NCBI GenBank assembly: GCA_964543525.1
Contig: CAZIYW010000002.1
Span: 56,207-120,206 of the forward strand
Length of the DNA stretch: 64,000 nt
Direction: 5' to 3'
Source: CBDVBE01 sp964543525
GTDB taxonomy: Bacteria > Fibrobacterota > Chitinivibrionia > Chitinivibrionales > JANQEN01
Shown: one piece after another, positions 61,616 through 64,000 of the stretch
Layout of the letters: each line of letters begins with the position of its first letter
Numbering within the stretch: the stretch's first letter is position 1
The notes under the pieces: model-generated
Databases searched by the model: none
The model's input: the letters and a program-made list of their open reading frames with translations, nothing else
Told to the model about the DNA's origin: nothing
Made by a program: the position numbers and the translations under genes

Positions 61616-63111
61616 ACGAGCGACATAACACTATCCGCATCAGTACCGACGCGCGTACCATCGTTTCAATTGATGATTTCAGTTTCGTTCCCAATGATGT
61701 TACCTTTCTGTTCGGAGAGTCCGGTATTGGTAAATCAATACTCTCAAAAGCGGTATACGGCCTTCACGATCCGGATGAACTCACGGTGGAAATGAACGGG
61801 AGACCCTATCATCACCATCTCAGAAGTGCCTGGGTGCGGGAAGTGCAGAAGAACAGTTTTTTTGTGTTTCAGGAGCCGTCGTCACACCTCAATTCACTAA
61901 TGAAAATAACCGAGCAGTTGACTGAAGGCAGTCTGTGCCGTGCGGATAATGAAGAGGAAATATTGCACCATCTGTGGCAGACTACCCGTGATGACGCCAT
62001 TCGCAGGATTCTCGATATCTATCCGAAACCGTACCGGCCGAGCGGCGGTGAGAAGCAACGGGTTCTCCTGGCAATGGCATTTAAAAAGATTACTATATTT
62101 CAGCAGGTCAATGAACCTGAACGCCCAACTTTTTTTGTATTTGATGAGCCGACCGGCAGTCTTGATGATAACTACCGAAATGTGTTTCTGGAGTTCTTGT
62201 TTCGGAAATATGCGAAACAGCCGTTTACCGTCATGTTTATTACCCATGATTATTCGATAATCAGTGTAATCTATAAAAAATATACCTCGATTCTCGACCG
62301 TATCCATTTCAAAGAATTGACCCGACAAAGTGATACCAGGGTATCTATACATGATTTTTCTGCGGATGATTATCTGAGGTGGCTGGATCATGCCAGGCCT
62401 GCACCTGCTAACAGGAGAGTAGATAATGAAACGCCGGTATTACAAGTAGCCGGAGAATTTGCGATCTTCAACCGTTCACACGCGATTTACCGGGATCCGG
62501 GGCATACGCAACCGTGTGATTTTCATATTCAGGCAGGTGAGATGTCTTACCTGAAAGCTCCCAGCGGTGTGGGGAAGACAACTCTGGCAAAGATTGTCAT
62601 GGGTCTGTACGCACCGCAGACATTTTCCATGCACCTGTGCGGTATGAGGATTACCGAAAGAACCGGTAACGGCATATGGCGTAAAAAAATCTGGGGTAAG
62701 AAGGCGGGAATGGTTTTTCAGCATGCCGATGAGTCATTGAATTTACAGGCCACGGTGAAAGAAGTGTTTGGGGGGTTGCCGACAAAGAGGAAAATAACCA
62801 CCGATGTTCTCAAATTACAGCTCATGGAGTTGTTTGAAGGGGAGATCACGGAATCATTTCTAAATAAACGTGTCGGTTTGCTGAGCGGCGGTCAGAAGCA
62901 GCGACTGAATCTGTTACGAACGCTTATTTTGGACACCGATCTGGTTATCCTTGACGAACCGCTCAATGGCCTTGATTTCGCCAGTATACGGAAAGTGTTG
63001 TCCATTCTGGAAGAAAAACGAAGAGACGGCACTGCGTTACTGGTAATTTCTCACAATGAGGAGATATTTGATCATATCGTTGATCCGGGGAATGTGTATT
63101 ATTTGGCATAA
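61612..63111 (+). CDS. Fused double ABC ATPase
   Basis: A 499-residue protein with two ABC nucleotide-binding domains in one chain. Half 1 (about 1-250): Walker A GESGIGKS at 35-42, Q loop FQEPSSHL, signature PSGGEKQR, Walker B FFVFDEPTGSLDD and switch His in FITHDYS. Half 2 (about 265-499): Walker A APSGVGKT with Lys322, Q loop FQHADESLN, signature LSGGQKQRLN, Walker B LVILDEPLNGLDF and switch His in VISHNEE. Both sites look competent. Opp/Dpp systems use two separate ATPases (D and F); here they are joined. It ends the operon. Confidence 0.93.
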   Translation: MNERHNTIRISTDARTIVSIDDFSFVPNDVTFLFGESGIGKSILSKAVYGLHDPDELTVEMNGRPYHHHLRSAWVREVQKNSFFVFQEPSSHLNSLMKITEQLTEGSLCRADNEEEILHHLWQTTRDDAIRRILDIYPKPYRPSGGEKQRVLLAMAFKKITIFQQVNEPERPTFFVFDEPTGSLDDNYRNVFLEFLFRKYAKQPFTVMFITHDYSIISVIYKKYTSILDRIHFKELTRQSDTRVSIHDFSADDYLRWLDHARPAPANRRVDNETPVLQVAGEFAIFNRSHAIYRDPGHTQPCDFHIQAGEMSYLKAPSGVGKTTLAKIVMGLYAPQTFSMHLCGMRITERTGNGIWRKKIWGKKAGMVFQHADESLNLQATVKEVFGGLPTKRKITTDVLKLQLMELFEGEITESFLNKRVGLLSGGQKQRLNLLRTLILDTDLVILDEPLNGLDFASIRKVLSILEEKRRDGTALLVISHNEEIFDHIVDPGNVYYLA

Positions 63112-64000
63112 TCTTATAGCAATAATCTTATAGCATAGTATCTGATAGATAGTATGGATTACTACCCTCATAATTAAATGCGCACCCGAGTCGGTTATAC
63201 CGACAATTCAAATTCCCGGTTTCCTGTTATCAAGCGTTTACAGCATAAGCTGCGCGTATACTGGTCTGCTATATTCTGCAATATTGCCATATTATGAAGA
63301 AAAACACTGGAAGGTGTGGCAATGATTTGAGCCGGTATAGACTGCCCCACGACTGTTTACAAGATATTCCTGGCGCAACCGACAGAATTTCCTTGTTCGT
63401 TATTTAAGGAACTATAAATATGCGCGTAAACTCAATAAAAAGGTCAGTCTTCAGAAAGGTGGTTTTGCAGAATTTTTAAAAAGGTGATTACACCTCAAAG
63501 AACACTATGTCAATTTCAAAAAAAATATCTCGATCCAAGCGCCCAATTTATTAAGATCATGGTTGAGTAACATAAGGTGATGAAAAAGAGTAAGATATGT
63601 CGATATTTTTAATAAAAAATATGTAAAAAGGTTATTTGTCTTGAGTCTGAAAAAAAAGTGCTAACAACGGCGTGAAATTGTAGTAAACCCAACGTTTTGA
63701 AAATGTTGAGAATAATGCAGTATAATACCGGCTATATTGACGAAGAACTCTCCAATTTTTACTATAAAGGGGGAAGAACATAATTTAAATATGAATCCAA
63801 TAATGTTGCACTATCTTTATAATATTATATAAAACAACGCCTTACGTTTATTACTCACTTCATATTAGAAATAGTAAAATCATCGAAATTCGCTTAATCT
63901 AATCATTTTTCTCGCATTCTATAAGTTAAATGTGCAACATCATTGTATAAATCTATGAAGAAAATCAATTAAAAAATGTCCAATTTCAAACCGGTGGCTT
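63112..64000. other. Gene-poor 3' end of the window
   Basis: About 890 AT-rich bases with no gene I can support. One + strand stretch (63341-63487) is open for 48 codons and is rich in Arg/Tyr, but it has no start or ribosome binding site and may be a fossil. I see no tRNA, repeat array or terminator. A gene may begin just beyond the right edge. Confidence 0.5.

Overview
The window looks like the chromosome of a Gram-negative, free-living bacterium of the Fibrobacterota/FCB neighbourhood. The phylum is an inference. It rests on a long SecA (1032 residues) with the central insertion typical of FCB-group SecA, on secreted enzymes ending in a C-terminal beta-sandwich like those of FCB secreted proteins, on a CE2-type esterase, and on SPOR, TolQ/TolR and outer-membrane barrel proteins. 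Coding density is high. I found no rRNA, tRNA, CRISPR array, intact mobile element or phage gene.

Region 0-16 kb is mostly housekeeping. It holds a DUF4321 protein, gatA, an NlpC/P60 lipoprotein and pheA on the + strand, then a secreted CE2-like esterase and an unknown anchored protein on the - strand. A SPOR protein overlapping an ankyrin-repeat protein follows, then mgtE, a eukaryotic-type UDP-glucose pyrophosphorylase, a Na/Ca exchanger, tyrS, a small Cys protein, a low-molecular-weight phosphatase, a pteridine-reductase-like SDR and an AmpD-like amidase.

Region 16-33 kb carries a 1225-residue exported TPR protein, rppH, an ECF sigma/anti-sigma pair, a PfkB kinase, leuS, rdgB, a receiver-PAS-histidine kinase with an NtrC-type regulator, and a - strand operon of a SIS sugar isomerase, nadB and a VWA membrane protein.

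Region 33.5-38.8 kb is a stator-like cluster: small periplasmic protein, TolQ, a TolQ-TolR fusion, TolR, an AgmX/GltJ-type TonB-like protein, a PilZ protein and a FliL-like protein. The two TolR modules differ at the proton-carrying Asp. The layout recalls the Agl/Glt gliding motor of myxobacteria, but there is no flagellar gene here to explain FliL. secA, tmk, a DUF4230-like protein, a small CxCxC protein and ypeA follow.

Region 44-63 kb looks devoted to peptide and amino-acid handling. It has a GltS-type symporter, an outer-membrane barrel, a DAACS symporter and two tandem secreted M14 carboxypeptidases. After a 1-kb gap holding a decayed beta-helix gene comes a six-gene operon: large lipoprotein, family-5 solute-binding protein, SH3-like exported protein, two very divergent Opp/Dpp permeases and a fused double ATPase. 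That operon and the stator-like cluster are the best candidates for undescribed systems. The last 0.9 kb has no convincing gene.

Starts were reassigned wherever a ribosome binding site or family alignment favoured a different codon; each entry gives the reason.
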